Positions 14,958 to 23,094 of a stretch of DNA of 42,717 bases are shown here, piece after piece. The DNA is from Clostridia bacterium (GTDB lineage: Bacteria > Bacillota > Clostridia > Oscillospirales > CAG-382). Made by a program: the position numbers and the translations under genes. The stretch lies in NCBI GenBank assembly GCA_017397955.1, contig JAFQHL010000060.1, positions 1 to 42,717 on the forward strand. The letters are read 5' to 3'. Below the pieces are notes generated by a model. It saw only the letters and a list, made by a program, of their open reading frames with translations, ran no database searches and was not told the DNA's origin. Each line of letters begins with the position of its first letter. The first letter of the stretch is position 1.

Positions 14958-16583
14958 ATGAAAAAACTTTTATTTATCCTGCTTGCGCTGTCATTTGTGC
15001 TTTCTTCTGTCGCTTGTAGGGGCAAGGAAGAGACACCTTCCGCAAGCTCCGCCGAGGAAACAAGTGACGAGGTTGCAGCTGTAGCACTGCCCGATGTAGT
15101 GGGCTATACTAAGGATGCGGCGCTTGTCGCTGTAAAAGAGGCAGGCTATACCAATGTCAAAACCGTTTATTGCCACAAGGAAGGCAGTACGGCAGACACC
15201 GTAGTTGCCCAAAGCAAAACCGCGGGTGCGGTTTACAACGGTGACGATATAATTGTTTTGCAGGTAAGCAACGGCCTTTCCGCGGCAGAAACGGCAGCCA
15301 CCCAAATAGTCGACCCTCTGCTTGCAGAAAGAGAAGAATTGCCGCAGGGTGCCAACGCCGATTATAAGCCTCTTAATTATGACAATATGAAGGCTGTGTG
15401 GCTTTCTCAGCTGGACCTTATCCCCGTATATTACGATTATGAAAAGAGTGTTCAGCGCACCGAGGATGATTTTGCCGCCAAGCTTGACACCATAATGAAA
15501 AACATTAAGGACAGCGGTTTTAACACCGTGATTGTGCAGGTGCATCCGGATGGCGACTCTATGTATCTTTCAAGGTACTACCCTTGGAGCGATTATTTAA
15601 ACGGCAACGGTAACCGTGATGCCAACCAAAACCTAAAGGATGATGACGGCGCAAAGGTTACGGCAACAACCTACGGTAACACCTCGCTTTATGACCTTAT
15701 GCCCATAATGATAGCTGCGGCGCATAAGTATGAGCTTTCTTTTCAGGCGTGGATTAACCCTATGCGCGCCTGCGCTATTGAGGAGATGGCGTATATCAAC
15801 GACAGCTATCCCATAAAGCAGTGGTACAACGACTCCGAAAAAGCTTCTACCTATCTGTTCAAGACCACAAGACGTATTTACCTTAACCCCGCTTATGAGG
15901 AGGTAAGGGAATATATTACCAATGTGGCAGTGGAAATTTGTCGCTACTACGATGTGGACGGTGTCCACATGGACGACTACTTTTATCCCGCCGCAGATGC
16001 AAGCTATGACAAAGCGGCATTTGAAGCGCAGGATGAATACAGCGCACTTATTGACTTCCGAAAAAACAATGTAAATGTCCTTGTTAAGCAGATATATGAT
16101 GCAGTTAAGGCAGAGAACAAGGATATGCTTTTCGGCATTTCCCCCGCGGGCAATATCAGTAACAATATGAATGCTTTGGGCGCTGATGTTGAAACATGGT
16201 GTACTACTCCCGGCTATGTGGATTATATCTGCCCACAGATATACTTTGGCTTTGACCACGCAACCGTACCTTTTGACAAGCTTTCTAAGCAGTGGATTGA
16301 TATGAACACCGAGGAAAGTGTAGATATGATTCTTGGTATCAGTTTGCATAAGGTGGGAAAGTATGACCAATACGCAGGCGCTTCCGGTGCTAACGAGTGG
16401 ATAGAGAAAAATGACATTCTAAAGCGTTCTTGCGAATGGATTGCGGAAAACCTTGATGATGTGGACGGATTCTGTCTGTTTTCCTATCAATATGTCTTTG
16501 ACCCCGTAACGGGCGAAAGGGTGGATTATACCGCCGCGGAGGTGGACGCCTTCCTGCCTGTAATGCAAAATATTTCTTGGTAA
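14958..16583 (+). CDS. PASTA + GHL10 (DUF187, YngK-like) lipoprotein, copy 2
   Basis: A 541-residue paralogue of the preceding gene. Signal peptide with lipobox SVAC (Cys20), one PASTA domain at 42-106 (LPDVVGYTKDAALVAVKEAG), GHL10 domain from 144 (MKAVWLSQLD) to about 530 with DGVHMDDYFYP conserved. It differs by an insertion NGNGNRDANQNLKDDDG in the early barrel loop. An SD-like AAGGGA sits just after the stop codon of copy 1, so both are co-transcribed. The pair arose by tandem duplication followed by marked divergence, suggesting different substrates. Confidence 0.88.
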   Translation: MKKLLFILLALSFVLSSVACRGKEETPSASSAEETSDEVAAVALPDVVGYTKDAALVAVKEAGYTNVKTVYCHKEGSTADTVVAQSKTAGAVYNGDDIIVLQVSNGLSAAETAATQIVDPLLAEREELPQGANADYKPLNYDNMKAVWLSQLDLIPVYYDYEKSVQRTEDDFAAKLDTIMKNIKDSGFNTVIVQVHPDGDSMYLSRYYPWSDYLNGNGNRDANQNLKDDDGAKVTATTYGNTSLYDLMPIMIAAAHKYELSFQAWINPMRACAIEEMAYINDSYPIKQWYNDSEKASTYLFKTTRRIYLNPAYEEVREYITNVAVEICRYYDVDGVHMDDYFYPAADASYDKAAFEAQDEYSALIDFRKNNVNVLVKQIYDAVKAENKDMLFGISPAGNISNNMNALGADVETWCTTPGYVDYICPQIYFGFDHATVPFDKLSKQWIDMNTEESVDMILGISLHKVGKYDQYAGASGANEWIEKNDILKRSCEWIAENLDDVDGFCLFSYQYVFDPVTGERVDYTAAEVDAFLPVMQNISW

Positions 16584-16594
16584 AACAAAACATA

Positions 16595-16632
16595 TAAGCA
16601 CCGAATAGGCTAAACCACCTGTTCGGTGCTTA
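16595..16632 (+). terminator. Terminator-like hairpin behind the PASTA-GHL10 pair
   Basis: A 15-base stem (16595-16609 with 16618-16632, one T-G pair) with an eight-base loop, followed by a T/A-rich stretch rather than a clean T run. Confidence 0.65.
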
Positions 16633-16663
16633 AGTTGTTAAAAATAAAAGGAGAGGGCTTGTA

Positions 16664-18166
16664 ATGTCAAAATTTATAACCCGCTTAACCTATTGGTTCT
16701 TTGCCTTTATATCTGTTTGGATATTTATCGGCAAGGTTTATGTATTAAGCCTTAAGCAGATGATAATTTATATCCCCACACTTGCGGCAGTGCTTTTTGC
16801 AGGGCTACTTGCATTAAAAAAGCTAAAGCCCTATCTTAAAAACATAGCAAAAAAGCTTTCTCCGTGGCAAATGGCACTTGCTGTTTTTGTGTTGGCTTTT
16901 GCCGCCCGCTTGGTAACCGTATGCACCTTGCAATGCGATTTTTCCGTACATGAGGATTTATCGGCGCCTCACAGATTTTTAACCCAGCTGTTAGAAAAAG
17001 GAATGATATATAAAGATACAGATTACGCGTTAATGTACGGAAGATATGTAAGTCTTACACTGTTTTGCTACCCTTGGGCGATACTTTTCGGAAGCAGTTA
17101 CGTATCACTGGGCTGCTATTACGCGTTGCTGTATTCTCTGAGCTATGTGGCGTGGTTTTATATCATCAAGCGTTACACGGGCAAATCTGCGGCTTTTTAC
17201 GGTGTGCTGTTTTTCTCGTTGCTCACTCCCGAGGTGTGGCTTTCTAATTTCCAAAATCACGAGGCGGTTTTGTATTTCGGCATAACTGCTTTTACATGGG
17301 TTTTGTTTGACGGTTTGCCTCGCTTCAACAATAAAACGGTAAAGCTTACCCTGCTTCTTTTGGGCGGTGTGGCTTTGGGCATCGGAACCTCATGCAATCC
17401 AATGGGCTATGTTGCTGTTATAGCCTTCGTCTTGTTTGCTGTTGCAAAACTTTTTAAGAACAAGCTTAACAAAGCATCTGTACTTAAGTGTGCCGTGGTT
17501 TTTCTTTTGCTTTTAAGCACCATCTTTTCAACGATGGCGTTGGTGTCTCAATTGGGTAACACTACAATGCTTTGCACATCCTATACTTCAGACAGAAGAG
17601 GTGACAAAGTTACTTATGGTTGGTCTTGGTACGTGGGTGCAAGCTATGACAGCTGCGGGGTTTGGAATCTTCTCGATTATGAAAACTATTTCCCAACGGC
17701 GGAGAAGGTGCCGGACGATAAGCTTTATGACCATCAGCTTTCGCTTATAAAAGAACGCTTTGCGTGGTATAAAGAAAACCCTTTAAGATATGCAAAGCAT
17801 TTGTTCAATAAAGTTTCCAACGCTTATGGATTTTATAAGGACGGTATTACAAGAACAAACAATTACGGCGATATAAATGTCAGCCAAAAGTTTATACATT
17901 TGGCTTCTATGGCGTTTTATTGCGTTGGTTTCCTTATGCAAATTCTGCTGCTGCTTACTTTCAAACGAGGGGAACAGGACACAGTAAAACCGCAATTGTT
18001 TTTAAAGCTGTTTATCAGCGGCGTGTTTTTATTGCTTTTGTTTATAGAGATTACGCCAAAATATGTAAATTATTTGTGGGCGCTGATGTTTTGGATTACC
18101 CTTCTCGACTACAAAAGCATTTTCCAAAACTCGCTTCTTAAAAAATTGCACTTAACAAATAACTAA
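16664..18166 (+). CDS. GT-C-like polytopic membrane protein
   Basis: A 500-residue protein with around ten hydrophobic helices. The first extracytoplasmic loop carries QCDFSVHEDLSAP after a FAARLVTV helix end, which resembles the acidic loop of GT-C fold transferases (PMT/ArnT/PIG type), and a soluble loop of about 100 residues (SYTSDRRGDKVTYGW...) lies near the C-terminal half. GT-C enzymes move sugars from polyprenyl phosphate to proteins or polymers outside the membrane. The match is on topology and loop pattern only; a polymerase or lipid II-type flippase-related role is not excluded. SD AAGGAGAGG precedes ATG 16664. Confidence 0.65.
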   Translation: MSKFITRLTYWFFAFISVWIFIGKVYVLSLKQMIIYIPTLAAVLFAGLLALKKLKPYLKNIAKKLSPWQMALAVFVLAFAARLVTVCTLQCDFSVHEDLSAPHRFLTQLLEKGMIYKDTDYALMYGRYVSLTLFCYPWAILFGSSYVSLGCYYALLYSLSYVAWFYIIKRYTGKSAAFYGVLFFSLLTPEVWLSNFQNHEAVLYFGITAFTWVLFDGLPRFNNKTVKLTLLLLGGVALGIGTSCNPMGYVAVIAFVLFAVAKLFKNKLNKASVLKCAVVFLLLLSTIFSTMALVSQLGNTTMLCTSYTSDRRGDKVTYGWSWYVGASYDSCGVWNLLDYENYFPTAEKVPDDKLYDHQLSLIKERFAWYKENPLRYAKHLFNKVSNAYGFYKDGITRTNNYGDINVSQKFIHLASMAFYCVGFLMQILLLLTFKRGEQDTVKPQLFLKLFISGVFLLLLFIEITPKYVNYLWALMFWITLLDYKSIFQNSLLKKLHLTNN

Positions 18167-18184
18167 GTCTGTTGTAACACTTAC

Positions 18185-18229
18185 AAAGAGGACTTTTTGG
18201 GATAAGCTTATCCCAAAAGGTGCTCTTTT
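18185..18229 (+). terminator. Terminator with 24-bp perfect palindrome
   Basis: A perfect palindrome at 18195-18218 (TTTTGGGATAAG and its complement) is extended by AAAGAG/CTCTTT outer arms (18185-18190, 18223-18228). It separates the membrane-protein gene from the ABC operon promoter, which starts at 18234. Confidence 0.75.
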
Positions 18230-18233
18230 AGTA

Positions 18234-18262
18234 TTGACAGTCGTAAAGAAGTGTGATATCAT
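18234..18262 (+). promoter_or_regulatory. Promoter of the ABC exporter operon
   Basis: TTGACA (18234-18239), 17 bases, TATCAT (18257-18262), 31 bp upstream of the ATPase start codon. Confidence 0.88.
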
Positions 18263-18272
18263 ATTGATATCA
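18254..18272. promoter_or_regulatory. Operator-like palindromes over the -10 box
   Basis: The palindrome TGATATCA occurs twice with three bases between (18254-18261, 18265-18272) and covers the -10 hexamer. This is the position of a repressor site. GntR/YtrA-type regulators often control such ABC pairs; none is encoded here. Confidence 0.6.
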
Positions 18273-18292
18273 ACCGACAGGGAGGAACAGCT

Positions 18293-19006
18293 ATGCTTAG
18301 AATAGAAAATCTAACAAAAAGCTACGGAGAAAAAAAGGCGGTGGATAATCTCAGCCTGCATATAAAAGCGGGTGAAATCTATGGCTTTATAGGCCATAAC
18401 GGTGCCGGCAAGACCACCACCATAAAGGCGGCGTGCGGTATTTTGCAATTTGACAGCGGTGATATTTTTATAGACGGCACGTCAATTAAGACAGACCCCT
18501 TGCTTTGCAAGTCAAAACTGGCGTATATACCTGATAATCCAGACCTTTACGGGTTTATGACGGGGCTTCAGTTTTTGAATTTTATAGGTGATATATTTAA
18601 AATCCCCACCGAAGAACGCAAGGCAAGCATAAAGAAGTATGCGGATATCTTTGGGCTTTACGATAATCTTTCTCAGTCTGTCTCCGCGTATTCCCACGGT
18701 ATGAAGCAAAAGCTTGCCATAATATCCGCCCTTATCCACAAGCCCAAGCTTATAATAATGGATGAGCCGTTTGTGGGTCTTGACCCCAAGGCAAGCCACG
18801 CGCTGAAGCAGATAATGGCTCAGATATGTGCCGAAGGCGGTGCAATCTTTTTCTCCACCCACGTGCTGGAGGTGGCAGAAAAGCTGTGCCACAAGGTGGC
18901 AATAATCAAAAACGGCTGTCTTATAAAGCACGGCACTATGGAAGACGTTAAGGGCGACGATTCTCTGGAAGAAGTATTTTTGGATTTGGAGGCAGAAAAT
19001 GCTTAG
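18293..19006 (+). CDS. ABC transporter ATP-binding protein
   Basis: A 237-residue single ATPase domain. Walker A GHNGAGKT is at about 34-41, the signature is the variant YSHGMKQK, Walker B is LIIMDEP, and the switch His lies in FFSTHVLE. The DrrA/CcmA-like layout and C-terminal end (DDSLEEVFLDLE) are those of export-type (ABC-2) systems. It is coupled to the following permease by an eight-base overlap (ATGCTTAG). The substrate is unknown; it may be an antimicrobial peptide, lipid or envelope component. Confidence 0.93.
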   Translation: MLRIENLTKSYGEKKAVDNLSLHIKAGEIYGFIGHNGAGKTTTIKAACGILQFDSGDIFIDGTSIKTDPLLCKSKLAYIPDNPDLYGFMTGLQFLNFIGDIFKIPTEERKASIKKYADIFGLYDNLSQSVSAYSHGMKQKLAIISALIHKPKLIIMDEPFVGLDPKASHALKQIMAQICAEGGAIFFSTHVLEVAEKLCHKVAIIKNGCLIKHGTMEDVKGDDSLEEVFLDLEAENA

Positions 19007-20594
19007 GGCTCTTCTTAAAAAACAGTTGCTGGAAATTTTTTGCAGAGAGGCACAGCCCCAAAAAAGCAAAAAAGCCAATAAAGCAAAACCTCTTATTATG
19101 TATGGGCTTGTATATCTTTTAGTGTTTGCAAGTGTGGGCTTTGTTGTGTTTCAAATGGCAGATTTGCTTTGTGTACCTTTTACGGCGGCGGGCTTTTCAT
19201 GGCTGTATTTTGCGGTAATGGGTCTTATGGCGATAGCAGTCGGCGTTATCGGCAGCGTGTTTAGTACCTATTCCTCTCTGTATCTGGCAAAGGATAACGA
19301 TTTTCTCCTTGCAATGCCCATAAAACCCCGCACAATTTTGGCAAGCCGTATTTTGGGCGTTTTCCTTACGGGTTTTGTCTTTCAGCTTGTGGTAATGGCT
19401 CCCGCTCTTGCGGCGTATTATATAAATGTACAAGGGCTTTCCGCAGTTCAAATTATTATGCCCCTTGCGTGTTTGATTGTTATTTCTTTAATAGTTTTGT
19501 GCCTTTCCTGCCTGCTGGGTTGGCTTGTTGCGCTTATAGGCGTAAAGCTTAAGGGCAAAAGCTATATTACTGTTATATTCTCTCTGGCATTTATAGTGGC
19601 TTATTACGTTTTGTACAGCAAGGCATATACTTTGCTTAACGCTATGGCGGCTAATCCCGCCGCCACGGCAGTAAAGGTAAAACGCTATCTGTATCCCTTG
19701 TATAAAATGGGTCTGGGCGCAGCAGGTGATGTGGCGGATATGCTTATCTGCCTGCTTTGCTGTGTGGCTTTCTCTGTCCTTGTGTATGGCGTGTTGGCAC
19801 GCACTTTCCTAAGGATTGCTACCGCAACAAGCAGTAGTGCGGTAAAGAAGACAAAAATAGAGGACGTTAAGGGGGCAAGTGTTTCCTCCGCCCTTTTCCG
19901 TAAGGAGCTTAAACGCTTTACCTCCAGCGCAACCTATATGTTAAACTGCGGGCTGGGCTCTGTAATTATGTCTGTTGTGGCTGTGGTGTTGTTTATAAAA
20001 GGACACAAGCTTGCGTTGCTTATAAACACCTTGCCTTTAAGTAGCGGCGTTTTGATGCTTATTGCGGTTGCCTTTATGTATACTTCTTTGTCAATGAGCT
20101 ATATATCCGCTCCTTCCGTATCGCTGGAGGGAAAAAATCTTTGGCTGATACAATCTCTGCCCGTATCTCCTATGCAAATTCTCAGGGCAAAAATAAAACT
20201 GCATCTTGTGCTTACGTCACCGCCCACAGCACTTTTAACTGTGGCACTTCTATATGTGCTTCGTCTCAATTTGGGTTATGCAATACTTGCTCTTGCGTCG
20301 GTTGGCGCGTATCTTGTGTTTATGTGTATTTTGGGATTGTGCCTAAACCTTAAAATGCCCAACCTTAACTGGACAAACGAGACTGTCCCCGTAAAACAAA
20401 GTGCCCCCGTAACACTGTGTCTTATGGGCGGCTGGGGGCTTACGGCAGCTCTCGGCGGTCTTTATTGGGTATTGCGTAATTCTGTAAGCCCCGCTCTTTA
20501 TTTGGGTGCCATAACGTTACTTATGGGGGCCGCAACATTTGCAATGTGTATTTGGCTTAAAAAACGCGGAACAGTTATATTTGCAAGTTTGTAA
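18999..20594 (+). CDS. ABC-2-like permease
   Basis: A 531-residue membrane protein with about twelve hydrophobic segments and an N-terminal cytoplasmic basic stretch (QPQKSKKANKAKP). It begins inside the end of the ATPase gene, so the two form one transporter. The size and the SSLYLAKDNDFLLAMPIKPRTI segment match the large putative exporter permeases of Clostridia. A large loop (about 280-300) carries KKTKIEDVKG before the second membrane block. Confidence 0.85.
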   Translation: MLRALLKKQLLEIFCREAQPQKSKKANKAKPLIMYGLVYLLVFASVGFVVFQMADLLCVPFTAAGFSWLYFAVMGLMAIAVGVIGSVFSTYSSLYLAKDNDFLLAMPIKPRTILASRILGVFLTGFVFQLVVMAPALAAYYINVQGLSAVQIIMPLACLIVISLIVLCLSCLLGWLVALIGVKLKGKSYITVIFSLAFIVAYYVLYSKAYTLLNAMAANPAATAVKVKRYLYPLYKMGLGAAGDVADMLICLLCCVAFSVLVYGVLARTFLRIATATSSSAVKKTKIEDVKGASVSSALFRKELKRFTSSATYMLNCGLGSVIMSVVAVVLFIKGHKLALLINTLPLSSGVLMLIAVAFMYTSLSMSYISAPSVSLEGKNLWLIQSLPVSPMQILRAKIKLHLVLTSPPTALLTVALLYVLRLNLGYAILALASVGAYLVFMCILGLCLNLKMPNLNWTNETVPVKQSAPVTLCLMGGWGLTAALGGLYWVLRNSVSPALYLGAITLLMGAATFAMCIWLKKRGTVIFASL

Positions 20595-20629
20595 ACAAAA
20601 AATCCACCCAAAAGGTGGACTTTTTGTTT
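20593..20629. terminator. Bidirectional terminator between convergent operons
   Basis: A 16-base stem with one mismatch (20593-20608, 20614-20629), A-rich on the left and T-rich on the right. It serves the ABC permease gene and the convergent coat-protein genes. Confidence 0.9.
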
Positions 20630-20670
20630 TAGTAATCCCGTCGCTAATGAAGTTAACTAAGAGGATTATC

Positions 20671-20916
20671 CTATTGACAGCAAAACTTATTTGCCGTCTG
20701 GTCTATCTGTGCCTGAGGAGCGGGCGTGGTGGTGTACCAACCCTTTTCGCTCATTTTGCTGTATATTTGGTTTTGCATTTCCAAAGCTTCGTCCAAGGCG
20801 TTGCTGAACGCACCGTGTACGTTGCCTGTGGGGGATTCGATTGCGCCGTGCAGATATAAATCACAGGTGCTTTTAACGGCGTAAAGCATAGTTTCCATCA
20901 GCTTCTTGTCATCCAT
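20671..20916 (-). CDS. CotF-family spore coat protein
   Basis: An 81-residue helical protein. The pattern LYAVKSTCDLYLHGAIES...HGAFSNALDEALEMQNQIYSKMSEKGWY is that of the Coat_F family (ferritin-like helices, spore coat), in particular the short clostridial form. SD AAGGAGG lies seven bases before ATG 20916 and overlaps the stop codon of the upstream 57-codon gene, so the two are one operon. Expected to be made in the mother cell during sporulation; no sigma-E or sigma-K promoter could be fixed by eye. Confidence 0.85.
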   Translation of the reverse strand: MDDKKLMETMLYAVKSTCDLYLHGAIESPTGNVHGAFSNALDEALEMQNQIYSKMSEKGWYTTTPAPQAQIDQTANKFCCQ

Positions 20917-20928
20917 AACATAACCTCC

Positions 20929-21102
20929 TTAAAGTAGATTGTAAAAACTGCCAAATATCTGTTGGTGCTTGCCGGAAAGCCCCGCTACAAAGCTTCTAAG
21001 GTCTTGGTCGCTAAGCTTTTTTGCGGTGTCATCGCATTGGGTCTTTAAAAACTGTGCGTGGGAAAGTGCGTCTTCAACATACATAAGCTCTTTGTCTGTC
21101 AT
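20929..21102 (-). CDS. Small CotF-associated coat-like protein (57 aa)
   Basis: A short reading frame, ATG 21102 to TAA 20929, with SD AGAGAGGTG ten bases upstream. The product starts MTDKELMYVEDALSHAQFLK and ends FGSFYNLL, forming two amphipathic helices. It lies 12 bp upstream of the CotF-like gene and its stop overlaps that gene's SD. Short helical partners of this type commonly precede CotF genes in Clostridia; their biochemical role is not known. It is easy to miss because of its size. Confidence 0.78.
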   Translation of the reverse strand: MTDKELMYVEDALSHAQFLKTQCDDTAKKLSDQDLRSFVAGLSGKHQQIFGSFYNLL

Positions 21103-21181
21103 GTGCTGTCACCTCTCTTTTTATTTTCGTGGATATTATTTCCAACCGCACTTCAAAATATTCAAAAAAACAAAAAATTAC

Positions 21182-21210
21182 TTTACCGCGGGGCTTTTGT
21201 GTGTTATAAT
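21182..21210 (+). promoter_or_regulatory. Promoter of the MBL-hydrolase/esterase operon
   Basis: TTTACC (21182-21187), 17 bases, TATAAT (21205-21210), 22 bp before the start codon. Confidence 0.82.
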
Positions 21211-21231
21211 TGAAAATAAGAGGTGGTTATA

Positions 21232-21870
21232 ATGCACTATACAGTAAAAAGAATAGTTGTCGGCAGTCTTGGGACCAACTGCTATGTTATCAAGCAGGAG
21301 GGCACCCGCGCCGCCGTGGTTATCGACCCGGGTGACGACTCTATCCTTATAAAAAGCGCTCTGCATGATATGGACGCATATCCCGCGCTTATCCTTCTTA
21401 CCCACGGCCATTTCGACCACATTTTGGCGGTGGACAGGCTGAGGACGGAAAAAACGCAGGTTGCCATTCATAAGGCAGATGCCAATATGCTTTTGGAAAG
21501 GGATTTAATATCAGGAATATTAAAGGAAAACCCGTGGCCCTTTAAAAAGGCAGATATAATCTTTGAAGATAACGACAGATATCAAAGCCTTTGCGGCTAT
21601 GATTTTCAGGTTATCCATACACCGGGGCATACGGAAGGGTCTGTGTGCTATATCTTTGACGATATGATGTTTACGGGGGACACCCTGTTTAGAGGCGGTA
21701 TGGGTAGGACGGATTTTCAGGGCGGCGACCTTAAAAAAATGATGGCATCACTGCGCTTGCTTCACAATATGCCCGGTGACTACGGCGTGTACCCCGGTCA
21801 CGAAAGAGAAAGCACGCTGTCTGATGAGAGGAAATATAATCCGTATATGAGAAAGGCGGTAAATAAATGA
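21232..21870 (+). CDS. MBL-fold metallo-hydrolase (glyoxalase II-like)
   Basis: A 212-residue enzyme of the metallo-beta-lactamase superfamily. The metal motif HGHFDH, the second His in HTPGHTEGSVCY, the bridging Asp in FTGDTLFRGGMGRTD and the terminal His in VYPGHERES are all present, giving a complete binuclear site. Family members of this size hydrolyse thioesters such as S-lactoylglutathione-like substrates. Start ATG 21232 with SD AGAGGTGG is preferred to a GTG three codons earlier. The end overlaps the esterase start by four bases (ATGA). Confidence 0.9.
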   Translation: MHYTVKRIVVGSLGTNCYVIKQEGTRAAVVIDPGDDSILIKSALHDMDAYPALILLTHGHFDHILAVDRLRTEKTQVAIHKADANMLLERDLISGILKENPWPFKKADIIFEDNDRYQSLCGYDFQVIHTPGHTEGSVCYIFDDMMFTGDTLFRGGMGRTDFQGGDLKKMMASLRLLHNMPGDYGVYPGHERESTLSDERKYNPYMRKAVNK

Positions 21871-22970
21871 GCTTGCATATAGAAAAAATAGATAAGAATT
21901 TTGCCCCCTCGGAGGCACTTGTTACCCGTTTTCCCACAATTAAAATGTATAACTCTATTGACTGCGCCGCAGAAATAAGCGGTTTGCATCACAAAGGCGA
22001 GGACGGCGTTTTCTCCCGTTTACCCTTGGAACTTTCAAAAATTAACCCTTCTATCGAAAACCTGTCCCGTCATTTGGCAGGCGGCAGAATCCGTTTCCGC
22101 ACAAACTCTCCCTTTGTGGCAATAAAGGCAAAAAAGCTTAATACCTTCTATATGCGCCACATGCCGCTTTCCGGCTCTACAGGCTGTGAGATTTATGTGG
22201 ACAGCGGTAAGGATATGCGCTTTATAAAAATGTGTTGCTGTATAAGGACCGACGACCTTTGGTTTGAGGACGGCGCAAACATCGCCCGCAAGGACGATGC
22301 GCCTAACAGTGATTTTGTGGACGTTACAATCGCATTGCCCCTTTACGGCGGACTTACTGATATTTATATAGGTATTGACGAAAACAGCAAGCTTCTTCCG
22401 CCTTCCCCTCAAAGCCACGGAATGGTGCTGTTTTACGGCTCCTCCATTACACAGGGGGGATGCGCTTGCCGCGCAGGAAACTCCTATGACGGTATAATTG
22501 CAAAGATGTATGACTGCCCCATATATAATCTGGGCTTTTCCGGCAGTGCTAAGGGAGAGCCGGAAATTGCAGAATACATAGCGGACCTACACCCCGAGGT
22601 TTTTGTTTACGATTATGACCATAACGCTCCCACGGCAGAGCATTTGGAGGCAACCCATAAGCCGTTTTTTGAGATTGTAAGAGCTAAAAACCCCACCATG
22701 CCTATAATATTTATGAGTCGCCCCATGGCAGAAACAATTGGCGCAAAGCTTAGCGACCGCCGCAGGGACATAATTTACAAGACTTATACGGAGGCTGTTG
22801 CGGCAGGCGACAAAAACGTTTACTTTATCGACGGCGCAACGCTTTTCCCCGACGAGCTACGTGAGTATTGCACCGTTGACGGCAGCCATCCCAACGATTT
22901 GGGCTTTATGTGTATGGCAAAAACCGTTGGTGCGGTGTTAGAGCAGATTTGGGCAAAGAAAAACGGCTGA
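21867..22970 (+). CDS. SGNH/GDSL-family esterase with GxDLY-type N-terminal domain
   Basis: A 367-residue hydrolase. An N-terminal beta-sandwich (to about 180, with the GCEIYVDSG turn comparable to the GxDLY motif) is followed by an SGNH domain: block I FYGSSITQGG with the nucleophile Ser, block II glycine in NLGFSGSAKGE, and block V DGSHPNDLG with the catalytic Asp and His. Such two-domain proteins are carbohydrate or acyl esterases. There is no signal peptide, so it acts in the cytoplasm. It is translationally coupled to the MBL hydrolase, which suggests sequential hydrolysis of one class of esters; the substrate is unknown. Confidence 0.87.
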   Translation: MSLHIEKIDKNFAPSEALVTRFPTIKMYNSIDCAAEISGLHHKGEDGVFSRLPLELSKINPSIENLSRHLAGGRIRFRTNSPFVAIKAKKLNTFYMRHMPLSGSTGCEIYVDSGKDMRFIKMCCCIRTDDLWFEDGANIARKDDAPNSDFVDVTIALPLYGGLTDIYIGIDENSKLLPPSPQSHGMVLFYGSSITQGGCACRAGNSYDGIIAKMYDCPIYNLGFSGSAKGEPEIAEYIADLHPEVFVYDYDHNAPTAEHLEATHKPFFEIVRAKNPTMPIIFMSRPMAETIGAKLSDRRRDIIYKTYTEAVAAGDKNVYFIDGATLFPDELREYCTVDGSHPNDLGFMCMAKTVGAVLEQIWAKKNG

Positions 22971-22990
22971 TTCTGAATAACGGTAAGTAT

Positions 22991-23028
22991 AAAGTGTTCG
23001 GTGTATACCATCGGGCACTTTTTATTTT
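22991..23028 (+). terminator. Terminator behind the esterase gene
   Basis: A 13-base stem, AAAGTGTTCGGTG (22991-23003) with CATCGGGCACTTT (23009-23021), including wobble pairs, then a T-rich run. Confidence 0.85.
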
Positions 23029-23094
23029 TCTGCATAAAACTTTATTCGGAGGAAAATAATAGCATAAGTTAAAACCTTTACGGAGGGCTGCTAT

